Below, one piece after another: positions 26,498 to 35,772 of a stretch of 64,000 nt of DNA. Position numbers and translations under genes: made by a program. Under the pieces are notes generated by a model. It had not been told where the DNA came from and ran no database searches. It saw only the letters and a program-made list of their open reading frames with translations. This DNA comes from GCA-2748575 sp965222725 (lineage in GTDB: Bacteria; Pseudomonadota; Gammaproteobacteria; Pseudomonadales; Ketobacteraceae), in assembly GCA_965222725.1 (NCBI GenBank), contig OZ244969.1:5890001-5954000 (forward strand), given 5' to 3'. The stretch's first letter is position 1. Each line of letters starts with the position of its first letter.

Positions 26498-27760
26498 TTA
26501 TTGCTCTTTGCTGTCGATACCCAGCAGGGTTTCAGCCCACTGCAGTTTTTCCAACTGTCCGGCCTCGCCGGCTTTCTTTAACTGCACCGTTGGTCCGTGC
26601 AGCATTTTATTTGTCAGGGCTCGACTCATGCGTTGCATGACTTCTTTGGGGTCTTCACCCCGTTCGATGGCCTGCACCGCTTTTGCCAGTTCGATTTCGC
26701 GATAGTTTTCCATCAGCTCACGGAAGGCACGTATGGATTCCACCGCATCCAGGCCCCGCAGGCTTTCCATAAACAGCCGGGATTCACGGGTAACGATGGT
26801 TTCCGCTTCCGATGCAGCCTGTTCCCGCTGCTTGCGGTTTTCATCCACTACTTCCTGCAGATCATCCACCGTATAAAGATAGACATCCGCCAGCTCTGCC
26901 ACTTCCTCTTCAATATCCCGGGGTACCGCTATGTCCATCATGAACACCGGCTTATGACGCCGCCGCTTAAGAGCATGCTCAACTGCACCTTTGCCCAGAA
27001 TCGGTAGCTGGCTGGCGGTGGACGAAATCACAATATCCGCCTTGTGGAGCATGTCGGGAATTTCCTTCAGGGTAATAGCCCGACCGCTGAACATTTCCGC
27101 CAGGGAATTGGCCCGGGCCAGGGTGCGATTGGCCACCACAATATCCTTTACACCCTGTTCGTACAGATGGCGCGCCACCAGCTCCACGGTTTCGCCGGCA
27201 CCGATCAACAGTGCCGTATTGCGGGACAGATCCGAAAAGATATGCCGGGCCAGAGAAACCGCTGCGTAAGCTACGGATACCGGGTTGGTACCAATCCCGG
27301 TATCGGTGCGCACCCGTTTCGCAACAGAAAAGGATTGCTGGAACATGCGCCCCAGAATTGGCCCCAGGGTATTGGCTTCTTTCGCCTGCTGGAATGCGGT
27401 TTTCAGCTGGCCCAGAATCTGGGGCTCACCCAGCACCATGGAATCCAGTCCGCTGGCTACCCGCATCATATGGGTCACCGCGCTCTGATCCCAGAACTCA
27501 TAGGCATTGTCCCGCAGCATGCCCTGCTGCAGCTGATGGTAGCGACCGATCCAATCCACTAAACGCTGACTGTCCTGGCGAGCACAGGCGCCATAGACTT
27601 CGGTTCGGTTACAGGTAGACAGAATCGCCACCTCTGCCAGGTCCGCTTCCCGACGGGCCTCGTGCAGGGCTTCTGCCACCTTCTCCGGCGCAAATGCGAC
27701 CTTCTCCCGCACGTCTACCGAGGCGGTTCGATGGTTTATGCCAAACGCCAGTAACACCAT
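26498..27760 (-). CDS. hemA: Glutamyl-tRNA reductase
   Basis: 420 aa. It opens MVLLAFGINHRTASVDVREK, and the catalytic cysteine C50 lies in STCNRTEVY, followed by SGLDSMVLGEPQILGQ and the NADPH-binding LIGAGETVELVARHL. It carries out the first committed step of C5-pathway tetrapyrrole synthesis, reducing Glu-tRNA to glutamate-1-semialdehyde. The downstream heme O/heme A genes (ctaB, ctaA) depend on this pathway. First gene of hemA-prfA-prmC-moeB. Confidence 0.97.
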   Translation of the reverse strand: MVLLAFGINHRTASVDVREKVAFAPEKVAEALHEARREADLAEVAILSTCNRTEVYGACARQDSQRLVDWIGRYHQLQQGMLRDNAYEFWDQSAVTHMMRVASGLDSMVLGEPQILGQLKTAFQQAKEANTLGPILGRMFQQSFSVAKRVRTDTGIGTNPVSVAYAAVSLARHIFSDLSRNTALLIGAGETVELVARHLYEQGVKDIVVANRTLARANSLAEMFSGRAITLKEIPDMLHKADIVISSTASQLPILGKGAVEHALKRRRHKPVFMMDIAVPRDIEEEVAELADVYLYTVDDLQEVVDENRKQREQAASEAETIVTRESRLFMESLRGLDAVESIRAFRELMENYREIELAKAVQAIERGEDPKEVMQRMSRALTNKMLHGPTVQLKKAGEAGQLEKLQWAETLLGIDSKEQ

Positions 27761-28066
27761 AAATCAGTCGCTTACGAGCCCACTCTCAAAAAAGGGCGTG
27801 AATTATAACAGCCCCCGCTATGACACAAAATTATATACTGGTTAATTCCGGTAATTTGTGGTTTTTCCGGCGATTTTCCGCCGCAATCCGGTGACCCAGG
27901 CCGCAATCCGGCAAATTCAGGAACCATTTCTGGCCAATTGAATCTATTATTAGTAGCAGATGAGCACTTTGATGCATTGCCCCTGCCCTTGCTTTTGCGC
28001 GGCAATCCTGTTCTGATTCGATAGATAGCCTGTTTGTACGACTCTCAAAACGAGCCACGATATTCA
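27761..28066. other. hemA / TPR-lipoprotein divergent intergenic region
   Basis: 306 bp with no gene. A good -10 box for hemA is seen (27830-27835, minus strand). Otherwise the region has CCGGCGATTTTCCGCC-like GC/AT mixed sequence without a clear operator. Confidence 0.6.
27830..27835 (-). promoter_or_regulatory. Putative hemA -10 element
   Basis: The consensus TATAAT reads on the minus strand and would place a start about 63 bases upstream of the hemA ATG. The -35 region at the right distance (CAAATT) is weak. Confidence 0.45.
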
Positions 28067-29806
28067 ATGATGTTGATTTTCAAGAAAATTTTTCTCGCCA
28101 TGACGGGCCTGGCCTGGCTGGCTGTCAGCGGTTGCTCCACCCTTTCCACCGGCGGATCGGATACCTCAGCGGTAGCCGCCAAACAGGCAAAATCCGACGC
28201 CGAAGAAGAGGAAATCACCCGCCCCTTCGACCGGGAAACCCTGTACGACCTGCTGGTGGCGGAATTTGCCGGTAAACGCAACCGCGCCGACGTTGCCCTG
28301 GGCAAATACCTGAAACAGGCCCACAAATCCCGTGATCCGGCCGTAACGGCCCGCGCCACCCGCATTGCCCGCTATCTGGGAGCCCATCAGGCAGCACTGG
28401 ATTCCGCCATGCTCTGGATGGAAATCGAGCCGGACAACCTTGAAGCCAAAGAGATTGCCGCCACCGAACTGATTCGCTTCGGCCAGATGGATCGCGCCAT
28501 TAACCTGCTGGAAGAGTTACTGGCCGCTAACGCCCAGGTGAATTTTGAATTTCTGCTGCGGGGCCTGCAGGGCGCCGATGCGGATCGCCGTGCCCACGTA
28601 CTGAATCGCCTTAACAAGCTGATTGAAACGCACCCGGAAAACGCCCAGCTGTGGTTTACCAAAGGCGCCATTGAACAGATTGAAAAGCGCTGGGAAAGTG
28701 CCCTGAACAGTTTCAGTCAGGCCCTGGAAATCAACCCCCAGTACACCAACGCTCTTCTGGCCAAATCCAAGCAGCTGATTTCTTTGGGGCGCGATCAGGA
28801 GGCCCTGGCCTTTACCCGCCAGGCCACCCGGGACTACCCCAAGAACAAACGCATCGGCATTACCTATGCCCGTATGCTGATCAGCGCCCAGAAGCTGGTG
28901 GAAGCCCAGGGCGAATTCGGCCGACTGGCATCTCTTTATCCCAACGACCCGGACCTGATTCTGTCACTGGCCCTGATCTCCTGGGAAAACGACCTGACCG
29001 ACACCGCCAAGGCACAACTCAACCGACTGATTGACATGCGCCAGCGGGAAAGCGAAGCCCACACCTACCTGGGCCGGATCGCCGCCTCTGAAAAAGATTT
29101 CAATACCGCCATCGAGCACTTCACCAAGGTTCATCGCGGCGCCAACTACCCCCAGGCAAGGATTCAGCTGGCACTGATCTACGCCGAGATCGGCGAGTAT
29201 GTTAAAGCCCACAATGTGCTGGTGATTGCCCGGGAAGAAATGCCCGACCACGAAGCCCAGTTCTATCTGGCAGAAAGCGAGATACTGACCCGCCAGGAGA
29301 AAATCCCCGAAGCCATTGAGCTGCTCACGGGCGCCCTGGAAACACACCAGGAAGACACCGGCATTCTCTACACCCGTGCCATGCTGCTGGAGCAGGTAGA
29401 TGAATACGACCAGATGGAAACGGACCTGCGCAAGATCATTTCCCGGGAACCCAATAATACTGCGGCCCTCAACGCGCTGGGTTACACCTTTGCCGATCGC
29501 AATGAACGCCTTGAAGAAGCCGCCAGCTTGATTGAAAAAGCCTACCAGCTGGACCCCAACGACCCGGCCATTATCGACAGCATGGGCTGGATCAAATACC
29601 GCATGGGCGACACCGAAACCGCCCTTACCTACCTGCGCAAGGCCTATGAAGCCTTTCAGGATCAGGAAATTGCCGCCCACCTGGGCGAAGTGCTCTGGGT
29701 GATCGGCCAGCAGGAAGAAGCCGCCCAGATCTGGACCGAGGCACTGAAGGAAAACCCCGACAGTAAAATACTCAAACGGGTAATGGACCGGTTTATCAGC
29801 CAGTGA
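28067..29806 (+). CDS. TPR-repeat lipoprotein
   Basis: 579 aa from the ATG at 28067 (a second ATG follows at once; a TTG at 28034 is in frame but less likely). The signal peptide ends in the lipobox AVSGC, so the protein is predicted to be a lipoprotein, and residues SG after Cys would direct it to the outer membrane. The rest is tetratricopeptide repeats from about residue 85 to the end, with recognisable units near ALNSFSQALEINPQYTNALL and AYQLDPNDPAIIDSMGWIKY. Proteins of this type are encoded just upstream of lolB in pseudomonads and relatives. A scaffold role in envelope assembly is inferred. Confidence 0.88.
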   Translation: MMLIFKKIFLAMTGLAWLAVSGCSTLSTGGSDTSAVAAKQAKSDAEEEEITRPFDRETLYDLLVAEFAGKRNRADVALGKYLKQAHKSRDPAVTARATRIARYLGAHQAALDSAMLWMEIEPDNLEAKEIAATELIRFGQMDRAINLLEELLAANAQVNFEFLLRGLQGADADRRAHVLNRLNKLIETHPENAQLWFTKGAIEQIEKRWESALNSFSQALEINPQYTNALLAKSKQLISLGRDQEALAFTRQATRDYPKNKRIGITYARMLISAQKLVEAQGEFGRLASLYPNDPDLILSLALISWENDLTDTAKAQLNRLIDMRQRESEAHTYLGRIAASEKDFNTAIEHFTKVHRGANYPQARIQLALIYAEIGEYVKAHNVLVIAREEMPDHEAQFYLAESEILTRQEKIPEAIELLTGALETHQEDTGILYTRAMLLEQVDEYDQMETDLRKIISREPNNTAALNALGYTFADRNERLEEAASLIEKAYQLDPNDPAIIDSMGWIKYRMGDTETALTYLRKAYEAFQDQEIAAHLGEVLWVIGQQEEAAQIWTEALKENPDSKILKRVMDRFISQ

Positions 29807-29823
29807 TCACAAATGCCAAAGGA

Positions 29824-30486
29824 ATGAGCCACAGAATCCCCATGTTTCCATTTACTACCGGCAGCCGTTCGCTCTGGACCGCTGCCGTTTTACTGTTGCT
29901 GCTCAACAGCACCGGCTGTATTACCCACAGGGCACTGGAAACGGCACCCGACGCGCCAGCCCAGCAAAAGATTGACTGGGTACAGCATGTGCGCCAGCTC
30001 ACTCTGCTCACCGAATGGCAGCTGGAAGGCAAAATCGGTATCCGCCAGCAGGATGATGGCGGCAGCGCCTATATCAACTGGACCCAGGCAGAAGACAGCT
30101 TCCATATCCGCCTCAGCGGCCCCCTGGGAACCGGCACCACCATCATCTCCGGCAATGACACCGGCGCCCGCCTGGAAAGCGCCAGCGAAGGCACCTTTAT
30201 TGCCGAATCGCCGGAACAGCTGCTTTACGAGCACACCGGCTGGTACCTTCCGCTCCACAACCTGCTCTATTGGGTCAAGGGTCTGCCGGAACCCAGGCTG
30301 CCTGCCGTGACCGAATTCGACGAGCGCGGCTACCTCAGCTCCCTGGTGCAGGGCCCCTGGAAACTGGATTTTTACCGTTATGATCAGGCGCTGAACGTTA
30401 CCCTGCCCCACAAAATCAAGATCCATAACCAGGATTTGAAGGTCACTCTGGTGATCAAAGCCTGGAATCCGCTGAACGAAAGCTGA
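29824..30486 (+). CDS. lolB: Outer-membrane lipoprotein receptor LolB
   Basis: About 220 aa. The start is uncertain among a GTG at 29803, ATG 29824 and ATG 29842. The signal peptide ends in the lipobox LNSTGC. The LolB fold follows, with WQLEGKIGIRQQDDGGSAYINW and DSFHIRLSGPLGTGTTIISG, where an exposed hydrophobic loop normally inserts lipoproteins into the outer membrane. LolB receives lipoproteins from LolA. It sits between the TPR lipoprotein and ispE, as in other gammaproteobacteria. Confidence 0.93.
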   Translation: MSHRIPMFPFTTGSRSLWTAAVLLLLLNSTGCITHRALETAPDAPAQQKIDWVQHVRQLTLLTEWQLEGKIGIRQQDDGGSAYINWTQAEDSFHIRLSGPLGTGTTIISGNDTGARLESASEGTFIAESPEQLLYEHTGWYLPLHNLLYWVKGLPEPRLPAVTEFDERGYLSSLVQGPWKLDFYRYDQALNVTLPHKIKIHNQDLKVTLVIKAWNPLNES

Positions 30487-30493
30487 TACCCAC

Positions 30494-31357
30494 ATGTCAG
30501 AAAGAGCCTTTCCCTCCCCTGCGAAACTCAATCTGTTCCTGCATATCACAGGAAAGCGCTCCGATGGCTACCATAACCTGCAGACCCTGTTTCAGTTTAT
30601 TGATTTTTGCGACACCCTTTATTTCAGCAACACCGGCCACGACGGCCCCATACATCTGCAGGATCAGCTGCCCGGCGTACCGGAACAGACCAACCTGATC
30701 TACCGGGCCGCCTGTGCACTGCAACAGGCCAGCGGGTGCCGCCGTGGCGCCAGTATCCGCCTGGAAAAGCAGCTCCCCATGGGCGGCGGCATCGGCGGCG
30801 GCTCATCCAATGCCGCCACCACCCTGGTGGCCCTGAATCACCTGTGGCAAACCGGGCTTTGCGAAGATGAACTGGCCGCTGTGGGCCTGACCCTGGGGGC
30901 CGACGTACCCGTGTTCGTGCGCGGTCGGGCAGCGCTGGCTGAAGGGGTCGGCGAACAGCTGACAGCGGTCAGCCCGGAGGAGCCCTGGTACCTGCTGCTG
31001 ATACCGGATTGCCACGTAGAAACCGCTGCACTATTTGCCGATAAGTGTTTGACAAGAAACTCAAAGCCCCTCAGAATACGCGCCTTTCTCGAGGGCCAGG
31101 ACCCCGGCCACAACGATTTTGAACCCGTTGCCCGCCGCCTGCTTCCCGAGATCGAGACCGGCTTTCAGCTGCTCAGCCAGCTGGGATCTGCCCGGCTCAC
31201 CGGAACCGGAGCCTGCCTGTTCTGCCCGTTTCCCACCCGGGAAGCCGCCGAAGAGGCCCGCCAGAAGCTCTCGCTGCTGGCACCGGAGGGTTACCGATTC
31301 CAGGCCAGAGTCGCCAGAGGATTGAACCTGTCGCCGTTACAGCGCAGTTTGCTGTAA
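30494..31357 (+). CDS. ispE: 4-diphosphocytidyl-2-C-methyl-D-erythritol kinase
   Basis: 287 aa GHMP kinase. The N-terminal PAKLNLFLHITGKRSDGYHN contains the substrate Lys and Asp region, and PMGGGIGGGSSNAATTLVAL is the ATP-binding glycine-rich loop. It phosphorylates CDP-methylerythritol in the MEP isoprenoid pathway, supplying the farnesyl chain used by CtaB and undecaprenyl carriers for wall synthesis. It starts 7 bp after lolB. Confidence 0.96.
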   Translation: MSERAFPSPAKLNLFLHITGKRSDGYHNLQTLFQFIDFCDTLYFSNTGHDGPIHLQDQLPGVPEQTNLIYRAACALQQASGCRRGASIRLEKQLPMGGGIGGGSSNAATTLVALNHLWQTGLCEDELAAVGLTLGADVPVFVRGRAALAEGVGEQLTAVSPEEPWYLLLIPDCHVETAALFADKCLTRNSKPLRIRAFLEGQDPGHNDFEPVARRLLPEIETGFQLLSQLGSARLTGTGACLFCPFPTREAAEEARQKLSLLAPEGYRFQARVARGLNLSPLQRSLL

Positions 31358-31482
31358 CCCGTTCAAACTTCGGCAACTTTGGTTAAAAAAATTGTCATAT
31401 CAGCGAATTTTTTGCTGTTTTTCTGACAACTTTTTGGTAAAGTTACCGCCGCTCGAAAATGAGCACATCGCCTTGAAGAGAT

Positions 31483-31557
31483 TGGGCCGTCGCCAAGTGG
31501 TAAGGCAGCAGGTTTTGATCCTGCCATTCGTTGGTTCGAATCCAGCCGGCCCAGCCA
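31483..31557 (+). tRNA. tRNA-Gln (anticodon TTG)
   Basis: 75 bases including encoded CCA. The acceptor stem TGGGCCG pairs with CGGCCCA. The anticodon arm is GCAGG-TTTTGAT-CCTGC with anticodon TTG at 31515-31517, and the T-arm loop is TTCGAAT. The position between ispE and prs is the classic gammaproteobacterial location. Confidence 0.96.
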
Positions 31558-31611
31558 TCTCCTTTATCTGATCTTATTCCCGCGATCGCAAAATATTAAA
31601 GGTATAAAAAC

Positions 31612-32565
31612 GTGTCGAATCTGATCGTTTTCAGTGGTAACGCGACACCACAACTGGCCAAAAAGATTGCCAACCACCTTCACATTCCGCTCGGCAATGC
31701 CAGCGTTAACCGTTTCAGTGATGGTGAGATTGCCGTAGAAATCAACGAGAATGTTCGCGGCAGCGATGTCTTTATCCTGCAGTCCACCTGCTTCCCCACC
31801 AATGACAACATCATGGAACTGCTGGTCATGGCAGACGCCCTGCGGCGCGCCTCCGCCGGCCGGATTACCGCCGTTGTCCCCTACTTTGGTTATGCCCGTC
31901 AGGATCGCCGTGTCCGTTCCGCCCGGGTACCTATTACCGCCAAAGTGGTTGCCGACATGATTACCTCGGTGGGTATCGACCGGCTGCTGACCGTGGATCT
32001 GCACGCTGACCAGATTCAGGGCTTTTTCGATATCCCGGTCGATAACGTCTACGGCTCCCCGGTTCTGCTGGAAGACATCAAGAAACGACATTACGACGAT
32101 CTGGTGGTGGTATCACCGGACGTGGGCGGCGTGGTACGCGCCCGGGCAGTCGCCAAACAGCTGGACGACGCCGACCTGGCCATTATCGATAAACGTCGCC
32201 CCAAGGCGAACGAGTCTCAGGTCATGCACATTATTGGTGAAGTGGAAGGCCGCAGCTGCGTGATCGTGGACGACATGGTCGATACCGCCGGCACCCTGTG
32301 CAAGGCCGCCAGCGCCCTGAAAGAACACGGCGCCAAAAAGGTAGTTGCCTACTGTACCCACCCGGTACTGTCCGGCCCGGCCATTAACAATATCCGCAAT
32401 TCGGCCCTGGATGAACTGTGCGTTACCGACACCATCCCGCTGACCGAAGAAGGCGAAGCCGTAGAAAAGATTCGCCCTCTGACCCTGGCCCCGATGCTGG
32501 CCGAAGCAGTACGCCGCATTAACAACGAAGAATCCCTCAGCGCCATGTTTTCCCCCAAGGATTAA
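31612..32565 (+). CDS. prs: Ribose-phosphate pyrophosphokinase
   Basis: 317 aa starting at a GTG (31612). It opens SNLIVFSGNATPQLAKKIA. The ATP-binding RQDRRVRSARVPITAKVVAD region and the PRPP loop DDMVDTAGTL are present. The enzyme makes PRPP from ribose 5-phosphate and ATP for nucleotide, His, Trp and NAD synthesis. It follows tRNA-Gln and precedes rplY, with a terminator in between. Confidence 0.97.
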   Translation: MSNLIVFSGNATPQLAKKIANHLHIPLGNASVNRFSDGEIAVEINENVRGSDVFILQSTCFPTNDNIMELLVMADALRRASAGRITAVVPYFGYARQDRRVRSARVPITAKVVADMITSVGIDRLLTVDLHADQIQGFFDIPVDNVYGSPVLLEDIKKRHYDDLVVVSPDVGGVVRARAVAKQLDDADLAIIDKRRPKANESQVMHIIGEVEGRSCVIVDDMVDTAGTLCKAASALKEHGAKKVVAYCTHPVLSGPAINNIRNSALDELCVTDTIPLTEEGEAVEKIRPLTLAPMLAEAVRRINNEESLSAMFSPKD

Positions 32566-32605
32566 GCAACAGCACTGAGCCGGATCAAAAGCAATTTCAT
32601 AAACC

Positions 32606-32642
32606 CCGCTGACACCTGGTCGCAAGGTATCAGCGGTTTTTT
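32606..32642 (+). terminator. Terminator/attenuator between prs and rplY
   Basis: CCGCTGA and TCAGCGG pair, with an inner ACCT/AGGT stem and a 7-base loop, followed by TTTTTT. It ends 20 bp before the rplY start, so it terminates prs and could attenuate read-through into rplY. Confidence 0.85.
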
Positions 32643-32662
32643 ACATAGCGAAGGAGACTATC

Positions 32663-33292
32663 ATGTCTGACGTATTTACACTGACCGCCGAAACTCGTGC
32701 GGCGCAAGGGAAAGGTGCGAGCCGCCGCCTGCGTCGTCTTGAAGGCAAAGTACCTGCCATCCTGTACGGAGCAGATAAAGAGCCTACCCCGATCACCCTG
32801 CTGGCAAACGAAGTGGCCAAAGCCACCGAGAACGAAGCCTTCTATTCCCACGTACTGACCCTGGTACTGGACGGTAAAGAAGAAAAAGCCGTTATCAAGG
32901 ATATGCAACGCCATCCTTCCAAAGGCTTCGTCATGCACGCTGACTTTCAGCGCGTAGACGCCACTCACAAACTGACCATGCACGTACCGCTGCACTTCAT
33001 CAACGAAGACAAGTGCCACGGCGCCAAAATGCAGGGCGGCAGCATCAACCACCAGATGGCGGAAGTGGAAGTTCAGTGTCTGGCCAAAGACCTGCCGGAG
33101 TACCTGGAGATCGACATGATCGACATGAAGGTGGGCGACACCCTTCACCTGTCAGACATCAAACTGCCTGCCGGTGTTGAAATCCCCTTCCTGCAGCAAG
33201 GTCCTGACCACGACCTGCCCATCGTGAGCGTGAACGCACCTAAAGGCGGCAGCTCAGACGATGAAGAAGAAGGCGAAAGCACCGAAGAGTAA
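32663..33292 (+). CDS. rplY: 50S ribosomal protein L25 (CTC/long form)
   Basis: 209 aa, the two-domain CTC form rather than the 94-aa E. coli L25. The N-terminal L25 domain (about residues 1-90: TRAAQGKGASRRLRRLEGKVPAIL) binds 5S rRNA, and the C-terminal TL5-type beta domain ends in an acidic tail (SSDDEEEGESTEE). It has a strong SD (GAAGGAG) before the ATG. It precedes pth and ychF, a conserved order. Confidence 0.96.
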   Translation: MSDVFTLTAETRAAQGKGASRRLRRLEGKVPAILYGADKEPTPITLLANEVAKATENEAFYSHVLTLVLDGKEEKAVIKDMQRHPSKGFVMHADFQRVDATHKLTMHVPLHFINEDKCHGAKMQGGSINHQMAEVEVQCLAKDLPEYLEIDMIDMKVGDTLHLSDIKLPAGVEIPFLQQGPDHDLPIVSVNAPKGGSSDDEEEGESTEE

Positions 33293-33313
33293 TCTCACCA
33301 TACAGGCGTTACA

Positions 33314-33904
33314 TTGAAAGCGGGAATCGAATTAATCGTTGGCCTGGGCAACCCCGGCCAACAATATGAAGACACTCGCCACAATGCTGGCGCCTGGTTC
33401 GTTGAGCGGCTTGCGGGCCGCTTTAACGAAACCCTCAAACAGGACAGCAAATACCAGGGCCTTACGGGCCGCATTTCTCTGGATGGCCACGATGTCCGCC
33501 TGCTGATCCCCCTGACCTTTATGAACCTCAGCGGCCAGTCCGTTGCCCCCTTTGCTAATTTTTTCAAAATCCCTCCGGAAAAAATCCTGGTGGCTCACGA
33601 CGAGCTGGACCTGGATCCCGGCATTATCCGTCTGAAACAAGGCGGCGGCCATGGCGGCCATAACGGCTTGCGGGATATCATCAGCAAATTGGGTAACAAC
33701 AAGAATTTTGCGCGTTTGCGGATTGGCATCGGCCACCCCGGCAACGCCAATCAGGTTAGCGGCTTTGTCCTGAGCAAGGCACCGCAAAAAGAACGAGACC
33801 TTATCGATCAGGCCATTGACGAAGCACTCAGTCACAGCGCCGATATCGTCTCGGGCAATGCGGAAAAAAGCATGAACCAACTTCACCGATTCAAAGCAAA
33901 GTAG
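33314..33904 (+). CDS. pth: Peptidyl-tRNA hydrolase
   Basis: 196 aa starting at a TTG (33314). It opens KAGIELIVGLGNPGQQYEDTRHNAG, with the catalytic His in DTRHNAG, the family Asn in GLGNPG and the Asp in VAHDELDLDPG. The basic helix GGGHGGHNGLRDI is also present. It frees tRNA from prematurely released peptidyl-tRNA. 21 bp after rplY and 12 bp before ychF. Confidence 0.96.
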   Translation: MKAGIELIVGLGNPGQQYEDTRHNAGAWFVERLAGRFNETLKQDSKYQGLTGRISLDGHDVRLLIPLTFMNLSGQSVAPFANFFKIPPEKILVAHDELDLDPGIIRLKQGGGHGGHNGLRDIISKLGNNKNFARLRIGIGHPGNANQVSGFVLSKAPQKERDLIDQAIDEALSHSADIVSGNAEKSMNQLHRFKAK

Positions 33905-33916
33905 AGACACAGCATC

Positions 33917-35008
33917 ATGGGTATTCAATGTGGAATCGTCGGCCTTCCCAACGTCGGCAAATCAACGCTGTTTAACGCACTGACTAAAGCCGGTATTGAT
34001 GCGGAAAACTTTCCCTTCTGCACCATTGAACCCAACACCGGCGTAGTGAGCGTTCCCGATCAGCGCATCGACAAGCTGGCGGAAATCGTCAAGCCGCAAA
34101 AAGTGATTCCCACCGCCATGGAGTTTGTGGATATCGCAGGCCTGGTAGCCGGTGCATCCAAAGGCGAAGGCCTGGGTAACCAGTTCCTGGCCAACATCCG
34201 CGAAACCGACGCCATTGCCCATGTGGTGCGCTGCTTTGACGACGGCAATATTGTCCACGTAGCCGGTAAAGTGAACCCGCTGGATGATATCGAAGTCATC
34301 AATACCGAACTGGCGCTGGCAGACCTGGAATCCGTAGACAAAGCCCTCCAGAAAGCCATCAAACAATCCAAATCCGGCGACAAGGAAGCCCTGGCGCGCA
34401 AGAGCGTGCTGGAAAAGCTGCAGCCTCATCTGGATCAGGGCCTGGCCGCCCGCACGGTGGAGCTGGACAAGAACGAAGCTCTGATTATCAAATCCCTGAA
34501 CCTGCTCACCATGAAGCCCACCATGTACATTGCCAACGTGGAAGAAGACGGCTTCGAGAACAACCCCATGCTGGATCAGGTGCGGGAACTGGCAGAAAAA
34601 GAAGGTGCTGAAGTCGTCGCCATCTGCGCCAAGATAGAATCTGAAATCGCCGAGCTGGACGACGAGGAAAAAGCCGACTTCCTCAACGACCTGGGCATGG
34701 AAGAACCCGGCCTGGACCGCGTGATCCGCGCCGGCTACAAATTACTGGGCCTGCAGACCTACTTTACCGCCGGGGTGAAAGAAGTCCGCGCATGGACCAC
34801 TAAAATCGGCGCCACCGCCCCGCAATCCGCCGGCGTGATCCACACTGACTTTGAAAAAGGCTTTATCCGCGCCGAAGTGGTGGCCTACGAGGACTTTGTG
34901 GCAAACAACGGCGAACAGGGCGCGAAAGAAGCCGGCAAATGGCGCCTGGAAGGCAAGGACTACATCGTTCAGGACGGCGACGTGATCCATTTCCGCTTTA
35001 ACGTGTAA
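33917..35008 (+). CDS. ychF: Redox-responsive ATPase YchF (OLA1 family)
   Basis: 363 aa, a P-loop NTPase of the Obg family. It has G1 GLPNVGKST, switch regions around PNTGVVSVPDQRIDKL, G3 DIAGLVAGASKGEGLGNQFL, and a C-terminal TGS domain (about residues 278-361). YchF prefers ATP over GTP and binds ribosomes, negatively affecting the oxidative-stress response. It is paired with pth as in E. coli. Confidence 0.97.
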   Translation: MGIQCGIVGLPNVGKSTLFNALTKAGIDAENFPFCTIEPNTGVVSVPDQRIDKLAEIVKPQKVIPTAMEFVDIAGLVAGASKGEGLGNQFLANIRETDAIAHVVRCFDDGNIVHVAGKVNPLDDIEVINTELALADLESVDKALQKAIKQSKSGDKEALARKSVLEKLQPHLDQGLAARTVELDKNEALIIKSLNLLTMKPTMYIANVEEDGFENNPMLDQVRELAEKEGAEVVAICAKIESEIAELDDEEKADFLNDLGMEEPGLDRVIRAGYKLLGLQTYFTAGVKEVRAWTTKIGATAPQSAGVIHTDFEKGFIRAEVVAYEDFVANNGEQGAKEAGKWRLEGKDYIVQDGDVIHFRFNV

Positions 35009-35070
35009 TTGCCTGCGCGGAGATATTGACTTCACCGGACAAGCTTGAGAAAATCTGCGCCCTCAAATTT

Positions 35071-35147
35071 GGCTATGTAGCTCAGCTGGTTAGAGCACAT
35101 CACTCATAATGATGGGGTCCCCTGTTCAAATCAGGGCATAGCCACCA
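35071..35147 (+). tRNA. tRNA-Met, elongator (anticodon CAT)
   Basis: 77 bases including encoded CCA. The acceptor stem GGCTATG pairs with CATAGCC. The anticodon arm is CATCA-CTCATAA-TGATG with anticodon CAT at 35105-35107. The paired first base (G1-C72) marks it as elongator rather than initiator Met. Confidence 0.95.
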
Positions 35148-35155
35148 TATTAGAA

Positions 35156-35185
35156 AAGGCCCGACGTGAAAGCGTCGGGCCTTTT
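35156..35185 (+). terminator. Terminator after tRNA-Met
   Basis: AAGGCCCGACG and CGTCGGGCCTT form an 11-bp stem with a 6-base loop, followed by a long T-run. Confidence 0.92.
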
Positions 35186-35287
35186 TTTATTTTCCTGCAG
35201 CCCGCCTAAAACAATGACCCCAATTACCCCGTCATGACACCTGACGAGACGATCTCGCTACTCCAGAACCGTTTGTAAGCCACACAC

Positions 35288-35315
35288 AAAAACGCCGGCA
35301 TTCCGCCGGCGTTTT
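35288..35315 (-). terminator. Terminator of the small coiled-coil gene
   Basis: AACGCCGGC and GCCGGCGTT form a 9-bp stem with a 5-base loop. On the minus strand it is followed by TTTTTGTG. It lies 26 bp after the stop of the gene at 35341. Confidence 0.85.
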
Positions 35316-35340
35316 CACACTAACTTTCAGGCGAGCGCTG

Positions 35341-35583
35341 TTACACAGCCTCAGCCTTTTTAAACTGTTGCGACTTTTCCCGAATTTCTTCGAGCAGCTT
35401 TTGACGCATACCGATCATTTCCCGATACGTCTCAGCGGTAGAGATTCTTGTGTCGTCGAAGCTTTCCGATGCTTCCAGCCGGGCGAGCTGCTGGGTGAGC
35501 CTGTCGATGTCCTGCAACACCATAGTCTCAAGCCGATCCAGACTGTATCGCGCCCCGATAGGTTCCCTTTTCAACATACGCAT
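35341..35583 (-). CDS. Small conserved-type hypothetical protein, helical
   Basis: About 80 aa, family not recognised. The frame is open to 35652, but AGGAT immediately before the ATGs at 35583/35577 favours a start there (MRMLKREPIGARYSLDRL). The protein is mostly charged helix: LDRLETMVLQDIDRLTQQLARLEASE, then a long heptad-like stretch to EKSQQFKKAEAV. It has no membrane segment or cysteines. It has its own terminator and probably its own promoter. Coding status is supported by the helix periodicity and terminator position, not by recognised homology. Confidence 0.6.
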   Translation of the reverse strand: MRMLKREPIGARYSLDRLETMVLQDIDRLTQQLARLEASESFDDTRISTAETYREMIGMRQKLLEEIREKSQQFKKAEAV

Positions 35584-35772
35584 TAATCCTAAATCCATTA
35601 GTAACAGCCACCTGGCTTGGCAGCTATACCGACCGAGTTCCCTGACCAACATCCAGATCAGGACTTATCAGGTTACATATTTAGTTTAGACAAGGCGAAT
35701 TATCAAGCAAATTGCTCACGAATGCATCTGATTCCGGGACGAACGGTCCAATCAAATGAAACAAACCGTTTA

